NCBI RefSeq assembly: GCF_009017415.1
Contig: NC_092403.1
Coordinates: forward strand, 620,001 to 684,000
DNA length: 64,000 nt
Reading direction: 5' to 3'
DNA from: Aspergillus flavus
Taxonomy: Eukaryota; Ascomycota; Eurotiomycetes; Eurotiales; Aspergillaceae
Position numbers and translations under genes: made by a program. The notes beneath the pieces are model-generated. The model worked only from the letters and a program-made list of their open reading frames with translations. It made no database searches and was not told the origin of the DNA. Of the stretch, positions 1 through 12,116 are shown piece after piece (within the stretch, counting starts at the first letter, position 1; every line of letters starts with the position of its first letter).

Positions 1-2300
1 AGGAGTATAGTAGCAGCTATTCCGAAGCCATAAGCCGCCATGGACCAGTCGTATTGGACACGAGACCTATATCAACGCCATCATCCTTTGGCGCCAGCCG
101 CATGGTCGAAACTCAGTTCTCTTCAACGTCTCGATAGGCTACCAAGCTCGTCATTTAACGCCAAGTTCCCCCCGCCCAGTCATTATCTCCAGCCAAGAAA
201 GTCAAGAACGCCCAGATAGGGCTAACGGCATCACAAGCTCGCCATTGCGTCGCTCAATTTCCCATGAGGGGAAGCGAACTCTTGGTTTAACCTAACGGCA
301 GGAAAAGATAAAAAGGAGGATCACCCCCCCCAATCCAGGAAATAGATTTCCAACGTTGCGACCGATCACGTCAGACTGTATCAAACGAGGCACGGGAATA
401 TTCCGGCTAAAGGAGATCGCCGCACTCGCCAGTCGACAGAGCCAACATGGCTATAGGGATGCATGGGAACGGATACGCCCTCAGCCGGAGACGAGCCTGG
501 ACAAAGCAGCGAGGTCCCTGAATGGTTGTTGTGTAGGTAAGGCCACTAAACTCCAAGATGTTAGCCCCGGTGACGAATTGGGTGGGAGTGATTTGGAGAA
601 ATGCGAGAGCGAAGTCGGAAGGCGCGGCCTGGGCGATAAGGCGTCAAGGCTCGAGTACTTAATCTCATCGGCCGCTATCCTCCGATCTAGCTTGGAGGCT
701 GACTTGTCTCTGCTGACCTTTTTCAATTTATTTCCCCCCTCATTTTCTTTTATTATCTTCCTTGATGAAGGAAGAGATATTATTGAAATTAATAATGGTG
801 TTTTGATCGTGTTCTGACTGGATTTCATGACACAGATATGCTTTCCACCACTAACCACCGTCTATTTGTCTTTGACCCTCAGACGATGCCAAACCAACAC
901 CAAGCGAAATGAACTCGCCCTGGCGGTTTGACCCGTCCGGACTCCCGATGGAACTCCGCCTGTCGTCCTTCCATTATCGTGACCACCACCCCAGATGCCC
1001 TACTACCACTAGTCGACGGCTAGCTACCCCAGCCAGGATAAGGATATGAAATACGGGCTCAACTCCGACTTAGAATCAGGATATTACTCAATGATAGTTG
1101 GATGATTGGTCAAGTGCCATGCGCGACCTGCATGCCTGATGGGTCGATCGATCAAGGATAGGGTTCCCCTCCGCCTTTCTGGGGTAGCATCGCATTGCTA
1201 CGGAGCACGACTTACGACATGAGCAATAAACTTCGTGAACTGGGGAAAATTATTTACCGCATAGTATCTCGGCGTCCATGTGTCGCACCGACAATGGTTA
1301 TCACTTCCCGTCTGGGTACTTCGAAGACCTTCAAATGGGTCCACCACCGGACATCACGCGGGGTGAACCGCCGACAATGGAATGATTTGGAGTCGCTGAT
1401 AAGTCCGAACACCTGGTCTGTCGTGCTTATCTGCCAATCTGAACGGCAAATCGACTCTTGTTTACTCCCCAGTATGGATTTATGTTACCTAACAAAATTT
1501 CCGAATGCGGGTATACCGGTGGCGTTCGACGGTTGTTAATTGAAGGCGCTTCGTCAAACTAGACTAGGGGGCGCGTGCCGCAACCGAGGGAGGAGCTGAT
1601 CAAAGACATTTTGTTGACCGAAGAATGGCGACATTGTTCGCCCCCAGTGTGGGTGCTGATAAGGAAAAAACCCCCTACATCCTGCATTTTTGTGTGCGAT
1701 CACGAAAGGGGGCAAAAAAGACAAAATTCAGAATTTCCTTTGCTGAATCGAGAACATGACACGACCAATGCGAACAAGATTTTTTTATTTTTTTTACTGT
1801 TTACTTTTTGATTTTTTCTTTTTTACTCTTACCATGAAAAGAAAATTTTCGACAGGGCGGCAAACTCCGACTGGTTAGTTGAATCTTGTGCCGGGCTTCG
1901 AGAATGCGCCACGGAGCCAATCACAAGGGTTTCCGGCAACCTGGACGGATGCTTAACCGTTCTTGTCATCTCTTGTCATATCTTTGCATCTCTCGTTTGG
2001 GGTTACATCCGAGGGCACGCTAACCCTTCCCCATCATGCCCTCCATTGGTTTCTCGCCGTAATTTTGCCGGCGATGGAGCCTCCCAGCTTTTGTTTGATC
2101 ACAGAGGTCGCTTCGAATGATAAGACCGGTCCCGCATCGGATCCCAGACCAGGCTTTCCCACTAGGAACGGGAATATAAGGTGGCTCTCATTTCCTTCCT
2201 GAGTTCTTGACCTCGTGCGCAACCGTTGAGACGAATTTCTGTCCCGCAAAACTATCCCCTCTTCCTTCTGGGGATTTTTTTTCGCCTGGTCTCCTTCACA
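1..2300. other. Intergenic region with no convincing gene; long 5' flank of the peptide transporter
   Basis: Open frames here, such as 356-817 on + and 481-858 on -, overlap antisense, have low-complexity composition and match no family I know. I treat them as chance ORFs. The last few hundred bases before 2301 are pyrimidine-rich, as expected for a fungal promoter and 5' UTR. The stretch also carries several GATAAG motifs, listed separately. The left edge may cut through the flank of a neighbouring gene. Confidence 0.6.
635..2124. promoter_or_regulatory. Cluster of GATA-factor motifs upstream of the peptide transporter
   Basis: GATAAG occurs on the + strand at 635-640, 1398-1403, 1658-1663 and 2119-2124, and as CTTATC at 1426-1431. 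Five copies in about 1.5 kb exceeds the roughly one expected by chance. AreA-type GATA regulators bind such sites and activate nitrogen-scavenging genes, including peptide carriers. Binding here is inferred, and only the 2119 site is close to the start codon. Confidence 0.4.
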
Positions 2301-4202
2301 ATGTCTTCAGATCGTGATGTTGAGGTGACTCAGTAAGTGTCTCCTTCTGTCTTCTTCTGTTCTTCCTGCACCCTTCTTGTTCGCCACTACTCATCTTATT
2401 CCTCCGTTCACGGCTAACCTCTATGTAGACAACAGGCCCAATACAATGCCACACATGTAATCGATGACAAGGATGGCCTCGAGGCCAACGAAAAGGCTCT
2501 GGGACCTACTCCAGATGGCGAAGAGCCCACTCAGGATGAAATCAAGAACTTGCGCCATATTGCGGAGAACCTGCCTGTCTCCGCCTGGCTGGTCGCTATT
2601 GTCGAACTTTGCGAACGTTTCACATACTACGGTATGAGCGGGTTGTATCAGAACTACGCGAACCTTCCTCTAGATGGTAGCCAAGGACGTGGTGCTCTGG
2701 GCCTTGGTCATCAGGGTGCAACTGGTCTTACCACCTTCAACCAGTTCTGGTGCTACGTCACTCCCATTGTTGGTGCCATTGTTGCCGATCAGTACCTTGG
2801 AAAATACAAGACCATCGTTCTCTTCTCCATTATTTACATGATTGGTTTGCTCATTCTGGTTTGCACTTCAATTCCCTCGTCTCTTGAACATGGCGCTGGT
2901 TTGGGAGGCTTCGTCGTTGCCATCCTGATCGTCGGTCTGGGAACTGGTGGTATCAAGAGTAACGTGGCCCCTCTGGTATGTAATCACCGACAATCATTGG
3001 GTTGCCATGCCATGCTAATATCTATGTAGATTGCCGACCAATACAAGCGGAAGAAGATGGCTATCAAAACCATCGCCAAGACTGGCGAACGGGTCGTCAT
3101 TGATCCTGCCCTGACAATTCAGCGTATTTACATGATCTTCTACGGATGTATCAACGTTGGTTCTCTCTCGTTGCTGGCCACTCCTTACATGGAGAGAGAT
3201 ATCGGCTACTGGTCTGGTTATCTGCTTTGTCTGTGCATGTTCATCTGCGGTTCCTGCGTGCTTATTGTCGGACGCAAGTATTACGTCGTCCGCCCTCCCC
3301 AGGGTTCTATCATCACCAACGCCTTCAAGGCGCTGTGGATTATGGTCATCAATCGTAACATGGACGCGCCCAAGCCCACCTGGCAGGCTGAGCACGGTAG
3401 CCGCGACGTGCCTTGGGACGACCACTTCGTCGACGAGCTCAAGCGTGCTCTGGTTGCCTGCAAAGTTTTCGCTTTCTACCCCATCTACTGGGTCGTCTAC
3501 ACTCAGTTCTCGAGTAACTTCGTCACTCAGGCCGATCAGATGGAGGGCCATGGTGTTCCCAACGACTTGATGCAGAACTTCGACCCTATCTCCATTATCG
3601 TTTTCATCCCGGTTCTGGAACTAACGGTCTACCCCTTGCTCCGTCGTTGTCATATCCAGTTCCGTCCTATTACCCGTATCGCTCTAGGCTTCATCGTCGC
3701 CTCTTTGGCTATGATGTACGCCGCCATTGTCCAGCATCTCATTTACTCTGCCGGACCCTGTTACGAGCACCCTGGCTGTGATGCCTCCATCGTCAACGGA
3801 CAGACCACTGGCAACCGCGTGCACATTGCCATTCAGACCCCTGCCTACGTGTTCATCGGTCTCTCGGAGATTTTCGCATCGGTGTCCGGTCTTGAGTACG
3901 CTTACACCAAGGCGCCCCCAACCATGAAGTCGTTCGTGCAGTCCATGTACCTCCTCACCAACGCCTTCGGTGCCGCCATCGCTGAGGCTCTTACTCCTGC
4001 CGCTTACGATCCCGCCATCATGTGGATGTTCGTCGGTCTTGCCGTTGCTTCGTTCCTCGCCGGTGTCATCTTCTTCATCGTGTACCGCCATCTGAACCAC
4101 ACAGAAGACGAGATGAACGCCCTCGACGCCGATGATGATGTCGTAGCTGCGGCTCAGCAGGCGGAGGAGGAGAAGAGGAGGAAGAAGGAGGAGAGCTCCT
4201 GA
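2301..4202 (+). CDS. ptr2: PTR2-family proton-coupled di/tripeptide transporter
   Basis: Imports di- and tripeptides with protons across the plasma membrane (POT/PTR2 family of the major facilitator superfamily). Three exons, 2301-2332, 2429-2975 and 3030-4202, join in frame to 583 residues, normal for fungal Ptr2. The introns are GTAAGT..TAG and GTATGT..TAG. Visible family marks are ERFTYYG in the first membrane helix (about residue 84), GTGGIKSNV at the end of exon 2, the FYGCINVGS segment early in exon 3, and FYPIYWVVYTQF in the second half. A large hydrophilic loop lies between helices 6 and 7, and the C-terminal tail is rich in Glu, Lys and Arg. The start is supported by the short hydrophilic N-terminus before the first helix. 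The upstream GATA motifs fit nitrogen regulation. The family call is firm; substrate range is inferred. Confidence 0.93.
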
Positions 4203-6348
4203 TCTTGTTTTTGTACTATAATTTACCTTTCTCGTTTATTTTCACATACATAGATACTAATCTCTCGTTCCTGACCCGTGGTCGGACATACTTGATCTCG
4301 CGCGGGCTCGCGTAATAGCACCTGCAGAGCAGATGAGACGAGTACAACGAGATAATGTATATACGAATCACGTTCGATCACGTTGAATCAATGAACACTT
4401 GACTCATTCCAAGAATTTGCCTCTCTTGTATCCCAATGACTCAGAGTAGAATTAGAACCACATGAATTTTCTATACCAAACCAAATATTCGGATCCCGGA
4501 GCTGGTCCGATGGAGCGTGTCTCACCATGTGGACCCGCACATGATCAAATTAAACGGACCCCGAACGGATTAAAACAGATTAACCTCGGTGGGACCACCA
4601 CGTTTCTGATGACAAGATTCCATCACAAATCCTCGAGCTACCTCGCTATCTGCTAATACATATGAGACATCTACTAAACTTAAAGTACACACATGCCCTC
4701 ATCCCCACCACCGTAACCTACCTAATGCGGACTAATGCTAGGGCTAAGCTAAGCTTAATGTAAAAGGTGGAGTATACTGTACCAGTAGCCAATGGTAGTC
4801 TGAGGACGGAGCTCTGGCAATGGGGTATTTTATGTTTGTCATGGTTTTCGGAGGACGGGTGGAACTCCGGCCAGCCATTCTTTTTTTTTTTTTTTCGTGG
4901 TTCTTCCCGAGACATGGTATGGTATGGAGTAGGTTTTTATGGGAGAGGTTTTAGGGGAGGTAATGGCATGATTCATGGATTTTGCTGGTGGACGATATGC
5001 GAGGTTTTATCGGGTCTCCTTGCTTATACGAGCCGCTAGGTGGTCCAAGATAGATATACTATAAGAACATATGTAGATTGTCATGTGAGTAGTACTTCTA
5101 CTCTATACGGAATAACTGTGGGTGAAGACGGAAAGATTACGGTTGTGCGTGGCTTTTGTATCAAAACCATGGTCTTTCCGCCCTAGAAGTCGCTGCTTTA
5201 AGACTTCAAGTCGACCATGCTTGGGTAGTTTGTCTTAGTTCGTCCAAAGCTGTGGTCAATACATCCCCAATCAACAATAGTTATATACCTGGCGCGTACA
5301 TCATAAGTATAGGAAAAAGGACAAAAGGGCAATCCTCCACCCCCATACAGTTTTTTCTTCAAGATGCTTCATTTAGCAGATTGTTCCCAACTGCCAGAAG
5401 ACTTCCACTTTATATATAGAGACACAGGCATTCTGTATTTGAATGTCCTACAGCAAATCAAAAAAAGGCAGATCAGGTTGATTGAAACAGTTTTATTCAC
5501 CAGCCTGATCCCGAAGTTAAAATCAAGTACGATGATCTTACAGAGAAATCTATGCACCGGATCAAACAAAATTTTATTCAGTATGTCAACAACACAGGGT
5601 GCTTTATGCATTTTGAGGGACCAGCTCTTTGGATTTCCATCCTGAATTGTTGAGTCTGAGGAGTTGGATTCGAAAACAATGATTATGTTTAACTTCCAGG
5701 TTGAGCAGCTGTGCATGCTGTGGCCTTTTTAGACTCCCGTGTTTCATGTGCGCTTCAAGTTCACAAAGTCGTTTCTCAGAATTTTCCCTTCATTGACGAA
5801 TTATTGTCCAGTAAGCAACAGTAAGAAACGGTAATACTACGCTGTAGCACGAAATGATGGCCTTTTTGGCGTCATCTGCGACTGAAACAGGTAGTTCCCT
5901 TGGGACGAAATCGAACTTCTCAATATAGTACAGATTAAGACACCAAAGACTAGAGAATACCACACTACTTTATATATCCAATAGTCACCAAGAAGTTAAA
6001 TATATATAATACCAGTTATGTAGAAAATCAGCGTGGTTTCAAATTCATCTATTCAGAAGAAGTGAGTATATACTTTTGAAGTCTCATGAACCTCCATTCC
6101 CTATATTCAAGTTAGAAGTTATAGTATTAACACAGATTCCAGCCCTCGACGAACCATTTCAAACTCATTAAGTTCTTCCTTGGTTTGCTGGGCAAGGAGA
6201 GGAGTTAAGCGGTTACATGTCGCGATCTCCCCGCGTCGATCATACTCGCTATTGTTCCACGTTTCGATGAACGAGGACTTTTCAAGGATCAAGTGCTGTT
6301 ATTGTTCTAGGCATCATTGATTCGTACCAACCCAAAAATGCTACCACC
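4203..6348. other. Intergenic, no gene seen
   Basis: This spacer between the transporter's 3' end and the 3' end of the minus-strand reductase is AT-rich and full of stops in all frames. It has a T15 run at 4881-4895. The ORFs at 4767, 5156, 5364 and 5369 (-) overlap each other and resemble no family. Confidence 0.6.
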
Positions 6349-7511
6349 CTAGGTGGAAAGAGCTTGCTTTTCGTTCCGCTCAATATCTAACATGCACCGC
6401 GCGGCGTCCAGAACTGTCTCTTCGAGACTTCGGAACTCCACCCCTAAAAACTTTTTCACCTTGGAATTATCAATGGAATATGCACCCGGAGGTAAAGAGC
6501 GTGTTCCTGGTTTGCCAAGCGGCGTGCGTTCGCTCAGTTCGGGATGGTGTGATCGGAGAATATCGCAAACATCCTGGAAGTCGAATTGCCTGGCGCACAC
6601 CACAAACCGTTGGTTGCCTGCCTCTGGGACAATCATAGCTCTGAATTGTGCATATGCAAGATCCTACAGAGTGTTAGTTAGATTAGCGACAAGGCACGGG
6701 CGACTTACTCGAACGTCAACATAGGTGTGTACAGGCATATAGGGTACCGGTGCATCTTTTGTCGAGCTGAAGCAGAATTTCCACAACCGAGAATTGGACT
6801 CGTTCAACTCCCCGATACTTGTAATAGAATGTCGCAGAGGACCAAAAGTCGCCGGCGGAGATAACGTCACCAAGTCAAAATGTGGTTGTTCTTCCTTCAT
6901 AAACTGCCATGCTGTGTACATACCGCCGTCTTAGTGTACCGCATTCTGCCAACAATAATCAGGGTAATTAACATACCTTCTCGTTCTGCAAAAAGCTTAC
7001 TACCTCTGTATGCTTTCGACGGATCCCCATTCACAGCCTCTTCCCATGTAACAGGGCTCCAATCCGCTTCCGTATAAATCCTTGGTGGGTCCGCGACAAG
7101 GTTGTCGTAGTCAATCACACTGGCACAGCTGCCGGTCCAAATGACTCTCTTCACACTAGGGGCATTGTCTTTCACGGCTTTGAGCAGGTTCAGTGTCCCC
7201 TTGATCGCTGGCTCGAGGAACTGGAGATTGCTTCCCGCGTTCGCGTACGTGAATGGGGATGCAGTATGATAGACGGCGTCAAAAGCGGGGGTTCCCTGTA
7301 CCGCCGTGTCATATGCTCCTGGTGCGACGATGTCGGGGACAATTGTGATAGTTATTTGAGATTGCTGGGCGGCGAAGTCCCTCAAGATCTTGTCGCCTTT
7401 TTCTTGGGTTCTAACAGCACAGCAGACGGTGCAGCCGTGGTCAAGAAGCTGGGCGAGGATGTGGGATCCGATGAAGCCGTTGCCCCCGGTAAGAAGAACG
7501 CGACGGGCCAT
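6349..7511 (-). CDS. NAD(P)-dependent extended SDR, dihydroflavonol-4-reductase/aldehyde reductase type
   Basis: Predicted cytosolic carbonyl reductase of the extended short-chain dehydrogenase family (relatives: yeast Gre2, plant dihydroflavonol reductase, fungal ketoreductases). Three exons, 6977-7511, 6709-6911 and 6349-6663, give 350 residues in frame with GT/AG introns, the usual family length. The N-terminal Rossmann motif GGNGFIGSH (about residues 8-16) binds the cofactor. The active-site Tyr-Lys pair is visible as YRGSK, preceded by a WTGSCAS stretch supplying the catalytic Ser. Start ATG 7511 places the glycine motif at the expected distance; an ATG three codons upstream is possible. 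The next gene upstream is the TrpB-like enzyme about 1.1 kb away on the same strand. A shared pathway is possible but unproven, and the substrate is unknown. Confidence 0.85.
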
Positions 7512-8602
7512 TTTCAGCACTGGAGTGTGTAAGTTAATAGGACTCCTGTCTAGGAAGGTGTAGAGGGAAAAGTGAGGCCGAGGTTGCAGAGCCAGAAATG
7601 AAAGTTTCTTGCCTGTTCTCTACCCATCTGATACCGGCCACCTCTTCGGAGGGTTTTCTCTATTAATTGAGCAAACCATCTGAATTGCTTATAACGCGGA
7701 AATTCCCCATAGCGGGGTTGCTTATCAAGAGGGTTTACTGTTCATCGGATGTACCACGGAGTCACTGTTAACTCCGGTCGAGTGTGCTCTGGAGTATGGA
7801 GGACTCATTGTTCCCGTGGGGTTAACCCCGAGGGTGGATTTCCTCAGAGACCTGTAGTGGTTGGTTCGGGAGGGAACAATGTTTATCTGAGCTGGGCAGC
7901 TCCACAGTCTCCACTACTCCCGGTCCAAGGTCCAATATGCTCTACTAATAGTCTATACTGACTCGCTGTTAGCTCGGTTAACGCCGAGAGGAGATCTGTT
8001 TGTGGACAGGGATATAACAGAGAGAGTACTTTTGCTGACTCTTGAAATCCCTCGGAGAGCATGTTCAATTTAGCATCTTCTTTCACCCCAAAAGTGTCGA
8101 AAACTAGTGTCACTAACACTGAAATGAAGCCTCGAATAGTCCTGATGGGCAAGGTCGTTGCGCGACAAAGCTCTTGATGCTTAGAGATTCATGACAATGT
8201 AGCAAGCACCGATCGCATGTAGCCCCCCCTCCCCACGAGATACCCACGGGATCAAGTGGGTGTTCGCTGGTAAGCTGAGAGAGGATTCTCGTGTTTCATA
8301 GCTCCAAAGTTGGATATGGTTTCTGATCATACACGTTTGTAGTGACTGCCATCTTGTCCAGTGTGCTCTTAGTCGCGCTGGATCAGAGAAAATCTTATGA
8401 AATTCAGATTTAGATTATAGAATAATCTATATAAATAGAACGAATAAGATGATTTTGCGAACAGTAAGGGTATGTCATTCCATTTAACCCAGAAACGATG
8501 CAAAAGCACCCGTCAATTCTGTACCGAAAGTACCAAAGCAGATCTGGATGCTCTCAGTACAACAAGTAGAAGCTCCGACATTGATATCTATTGCAATACT
8601 TA
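7512..8602. other. Intergenic, no gene seen
   Basis: Holds the promoter of the SDR gene and the 3' flank of the TrpB-like gene. A few short GTTAAC-type inverted motifs occur near 7765 and 7975, and the short ORFs at 7749 (+) and 7883 (-) have no recognisable content. Confidence 0.55.
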
Positions 8603-9823
8603 CTACTGCCCAGTACCATAATTCTGAAGCACATATTCAACGTCTTTGTCACCGCGCCCCGAAAGATTGACCAGTATGCGTTCGGACGAAGGGCGCTGCG
8701 ACGCCAATCGGATCGCGAATGCTACCGCATGCGCACTTTCCAAAGCAGGGATGATTCCCTCAAATTTTGCCATGCGAAAAAAGGTACTGATGACTTCGTC
8801 ATCGGAAATTGTTGCGACGGAAATCCGACCGGCTTCATGGAGCATCGCCATCTCCGGGCCGATGCCAGGGTAGACGAGCCCAGATGCCACGGATGAGACA
8901 TTCGCAGGCGTACCATCATCATGCTGCAGCACAATCGACCGAGCACCATGCAATGTTCCCGGTTTACCATAGGATAGCGTGGCGGCGTGCTGGCCCAGCT
9001 CATCGGATTTGCCCAGTGGTTCCACTGCATGCAGAACGACCCCCGGATCATCAAGAAAAGCCGAATACATACCCATCGCATTCGAGCCACCCGCAACACA
9101 GGCAACAACATGCTCAGGCAAGCTTCCATTCGTAATCGAAAGGAACTGCTCACGGGCCTCTTGACCCACCACACTCTGAAAGTCCCGAACAATCAAGGGA
9201 AAGGGATGAGGCCCTATAGCCGATCCGATCGCATATAGCGCATGCTTATGCTGCTCTACATATGCATTAAACGCGGAGTCACTGGCCTCCTTCAGAGCCG
9301 ATTGGCCAGCGGTTGCAGACACTACGCGTGCGCCGAGCAGCTGCACGCGACCGACATTCGAACTCTGTTTACTAACATCGATCTCGCCCATGTGAACCTC
9401 ACATTCCAGGCCAAAATAGGCCGCCGCAGTTGCGAGCGCGACGCCATGCTGACCGGCCCCCGTTTCCGCTATCAACTTCGTCTTACCGAGTTTCTTGGCC
9501 AGGAGGGCGAAGCCAACGCAGTGATTGATTTTGTGCGCGCCTGTGTGATTCAAATCCTCGCGCTTAACGTAGATCTGAGCGCCCCCGACCTGCTTCGATA
9601 TAGTTTCGAGATAATGGACCGGCGTTGGCCGCCCTTGAAGTCCGATTCGGGCCTTGTTGAGGGCGCGCTGGAATTCCGGTGATTGACGCAGCTCCTGATA
9701 TGTGTTGGCCGGTTCTTCTAGTGCAGGCTGAACCTCAGGAGGATAATGCTTGCCACCGAACTGACCGAAACACCCTTCGGCGTCGGGGTAGCTTTGGGAA
9801 TAAGGTTTAGCGTCCGGCATCAT
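8603..9823 (-). CDS. Stand-alone tryptophan synthase beta-subunit-like PLP enzyme
   Basis: Homologue of TrpB, which condenses indole and L-serine to tryptophan with pyridoxal phosphate. One exon encodes 406 residues from the ATG at 9823; a longer reading from 9940 adds a segment unlike any TrpB. The length matches bacterial TrpB (about 400). All key elements are visible: GCFGQFGGK near the start, the PLP-lysine motif REDLNHTGAHKIN (K98), the catalytic glutamate in AETGAGQHGVA (E120), the Gly-rich phosphate loop VAGGSNAMG and VNLSGRGDKD near the C-terminus. Fungal primary-metabolism tryptophan synthase is a single alpha-beta fusion of about 700 residues, so a beta-only gene is an extra copy. 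No alpha subunit is present in the window. The neighbours (SDR, NmrA-like, Zn2Cys6) suggest a specialised role on tryptophan or a related amino acid. Bacterial origin is possible. Confidence 0.92.
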   Translation of the reverse strand: MMPDAKPYSQSYPDAEGCFGQFGGKHYPPEVQPALEEPANTYQELRQSPEFQRALNKARIGLQGRPTPVHYLETISKQVGGAQIYVKREDLNHTGAHKINHCVGFALLAKKLGKTKLIAETGAGQHGVALATAAAYFGLECEVHMGEIDVSKQSSNVGRVQLLGARVVSATAGQSALKEASDSAFNAYVEQHKHALYAIGSAIGPHPFPLIVRDFQSVVGQEAREQFLSITNGSLPEHVVACVAGGSNAMGMYSAFLDDPGVVLHAVEPLGKSDELGQHAATLSYGKPGTLHGARSIVLQHDDGTPANVSSVASGLVYPGIGPEMAMLHEAGRISVATISDDEVISTFFRMAKFEGIIPALESAHAVAFAIRLASQRPSSERILVNLSGRGDKDVEYVLQNYGTGQ

Positions 9824-10224
9824 GACTAGACCTCTGAGACGAGGGGCAGTGATGGTTTGTTCTTGAGCTCGATCAAATAGGGAGCTTGGAAACGCTGATA
9901 TCTCGGATGAGTATGAAAATCGGTAGATGGAGATACACACGAGAAGATCGAGTCAAAGCTCCAGGCTGTACAAGGCATGTATGAACCCTTTTAAGATAAG
10001 CGAGTGAAATTGGCCCCCAAGAAGAGCGGGGGAATGACGAGTCGAAAACGCGCTAAAGTCCCTATCGCATATTGAATTTGCAGCAGCGAACAATTAATAC
10101 AACGTGAGATGAACTGAAGTCCAGAATATAGAACAAAACAGAGACTTGTCGTCGAAGCAATTCCCGTGCTTACATCCATCTATCCATTGAATCATTCAGG
10201 CTCCGTACATGTAGATGCTGTCTT
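9824..10224. other. Intergenic spacer
   Basis: About 400 bp between the TrpB-like start and the 3' end of the NmrA-like gene, presumably the TrpB-like promoter. The ORF at 9991-10179 (-) is short and unsupported. Confidence 0.5.
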
Positions 10225-11295
10225 CTAGGACGCCATACGCTCATCACGAAGCTGCAGCTCCTTGACCATATTTATCCCCACCTTAGTAGCTTCATCCAGG
10301 CTTTCATCCGGTAACCCAAGCAGGTCATTTTGAGCCTTCTTCGAGAGATCGTTGGGATGATCCGGATAGAACGCCCTTGCATACAGCATCTTACCAAAGC
10401 CAGCCATATTACCCAACTTCATTAGCGCCAGGCCATCCTCATATCGCTTCTTGGTGTCCTCATGAGTGATCGTCCAGTCAGCGTCAGTAGTACCGGTGAC
10501 ACGTTTGACGCTATCAAACATATCGTTCTGGCTGACCACGAAGCTCTTAACGTACACGCCCTTGTTAAGGAACGTCGACAAAGTAAGACTCTTATCATTT
10601 TCATCCTCTGGCAGTTCCTTAAGGCTCAGTACCTTAGCCACGGCACGCCCAACCTGCGATAACGTCGACGTCGAGTTCTTGGTATTACCATCGTCGTAGA
10701 TTGTCAGGGAACGCTTGTCAAAGTCGAACCCGAAACGCGCCTCCCCACCCGCCAAGCTGTAATCGTACCAGAACCCACAGCACACTGTGATCCACTGCAT
10801 ACCGAGCCTCTCAATCTCGTCCCTGTTAGCCTTGGCTACGGGCCCCAGCAGCGTTTCCTCGCCGAGTTTAATGTCCTCAATGTCGCCGCCATACCCGTTA
10901 GGCATGACGTACGGAATACCGGCCTTGGCGGCCGCCTGGACGAGCTTGCTATGGGTGTCGCGGGGCGCGGTGGGGGCCATGGTTATGATCAAGAATTGCT
11001 GGTCCTTGAGGGCGGCTACAAGGGTGGCCTCGTCATCGTAGTCGACTGGGGCGACTAGGACGCCTTCGGGGAGTTTGTTACCACTGTCTTTGCGGGAAAG
11101 GGCCGTGACTGTGTGTCTTCCGGTCTTTAGAAGGGTGTTCGTAATGTGCGATCCAACGGTGCCTCCAGCCTAAGTGTGTTTGGTTAGTTTTCTAGTATAT
11201 GTGGTGTTGTTGAGGTGCTCACTTACGCCGACAATGGCTACTCTTTCGATGGTGTTTTTGAAGCCGATGGGCTGGTCTTTGGCGTATTTGGGCAT
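10225..11295 (-). CDS. NmrA-like/isoflavone-reductase-like NAD(P)-binding protein
   Basis: Atypical SDR of the NmrA/PCBER group. Members either reduce small aromatic substrates or act as redox-sensing regulators. Two exons, 11227-11295 and 10225-11169, separated by a 57-bp intron, give 337 residues. The Rossmann motif spans the intron: VAIVG ends exon 1 and AGGTVGSH begins exon 2, which supports the splice site and the start at 11295. A central PNGYGGDIED segment and a C-terminal helical region follow. The gene is co-directional with the TrpB-like gene, with the Zn2Cys6 gene further upstream on the same strand. Function beyond NAD(P) binding is not readable from sequence. Confidence 0.85.
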
Positions 11296-12116
11296 TATGA
11301 TTGGGTTGGACGTTAGGAATGTATTGATGGCTGGTATTATGGTCGAATGATGCGGTTGAGGTGTTTATGTTCGTGAGAGAGTGAAGTGGTATTGTCTGAC
11401 CACCCTTCTCTGGAGCAGAGGATGCCCGTCTATTTATACTTTGCAGACACAATCTCGAGTGCTGTAGTTCTCTGAGGTTCTCCTCGCAGCCTTGTCATAT
11501 CTGATCGTACTCGAGAATCTCGGACGAAAGATCTTACATTGTAAAGTAGTATATCCGACTTGATTGTGTGTGAACTTCAATCTTGATTCGTCCGGAGATA
11601 GTGGTAGCACCGGGCGAAGGCGGCCAAATTAATAAGCCCACGCTTCTCCGCCGCAGCAGCCGCACGCAGGGGTCCCCTAACGCTGCCTGATAGGCTGGTG
11701 CGGCGGTAGGTGACTAAATCCGCAATCGCCGCACATAAAACCGCACAAGGCACGTGGCATTGATGATTCACCTACGGACTCACGGACTGATGGAGCTCCG
11801 AGCATTTATTTAACCTCTAGAATAATAAGGACAGAAAGCCCCGATGAGGAGCACAGATTCACATATACTTTATTGCGCCTCGCGGGGAGACGTGGTTTGC
11901 TATCCAACACTCAGGCAAACACGTGCGGAGGTGTCTAAGAACATAATGCAGGAATCAAGGCAAGGGCAAGAGGAGCACTTTTGGGTATTATAGTCTATCA
12001 TAAATACAATGCTGAACTTCATCAGGTCATCCCAGAATACCACAACATGACTTGATAATTTACAAAGGGTATATCCGTTGAGTGAGGTCAATCAATACTC
12101 AACGAACCCCGCAGCA
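11296..12116. other. Intergenic spacer with no gene seen
   Basis: Promoter region of the NmrA-like gene plus the 3' flank of the transcription-factor gene. It contains a GC-rich patch with GCCGC repeats near 11640-11720 inside otherwise AT-rich sequence. The ORFs at 11577-11771 and 11900-12091 on - look random. Confidence 0.5.

Noticed and set aside
356..858. Overlapping ORFs on both strands (356-817 +, 481-858 -)
   Set aside because: Mutually antisense, low complexity, no start context or family resemblance; likely chance.
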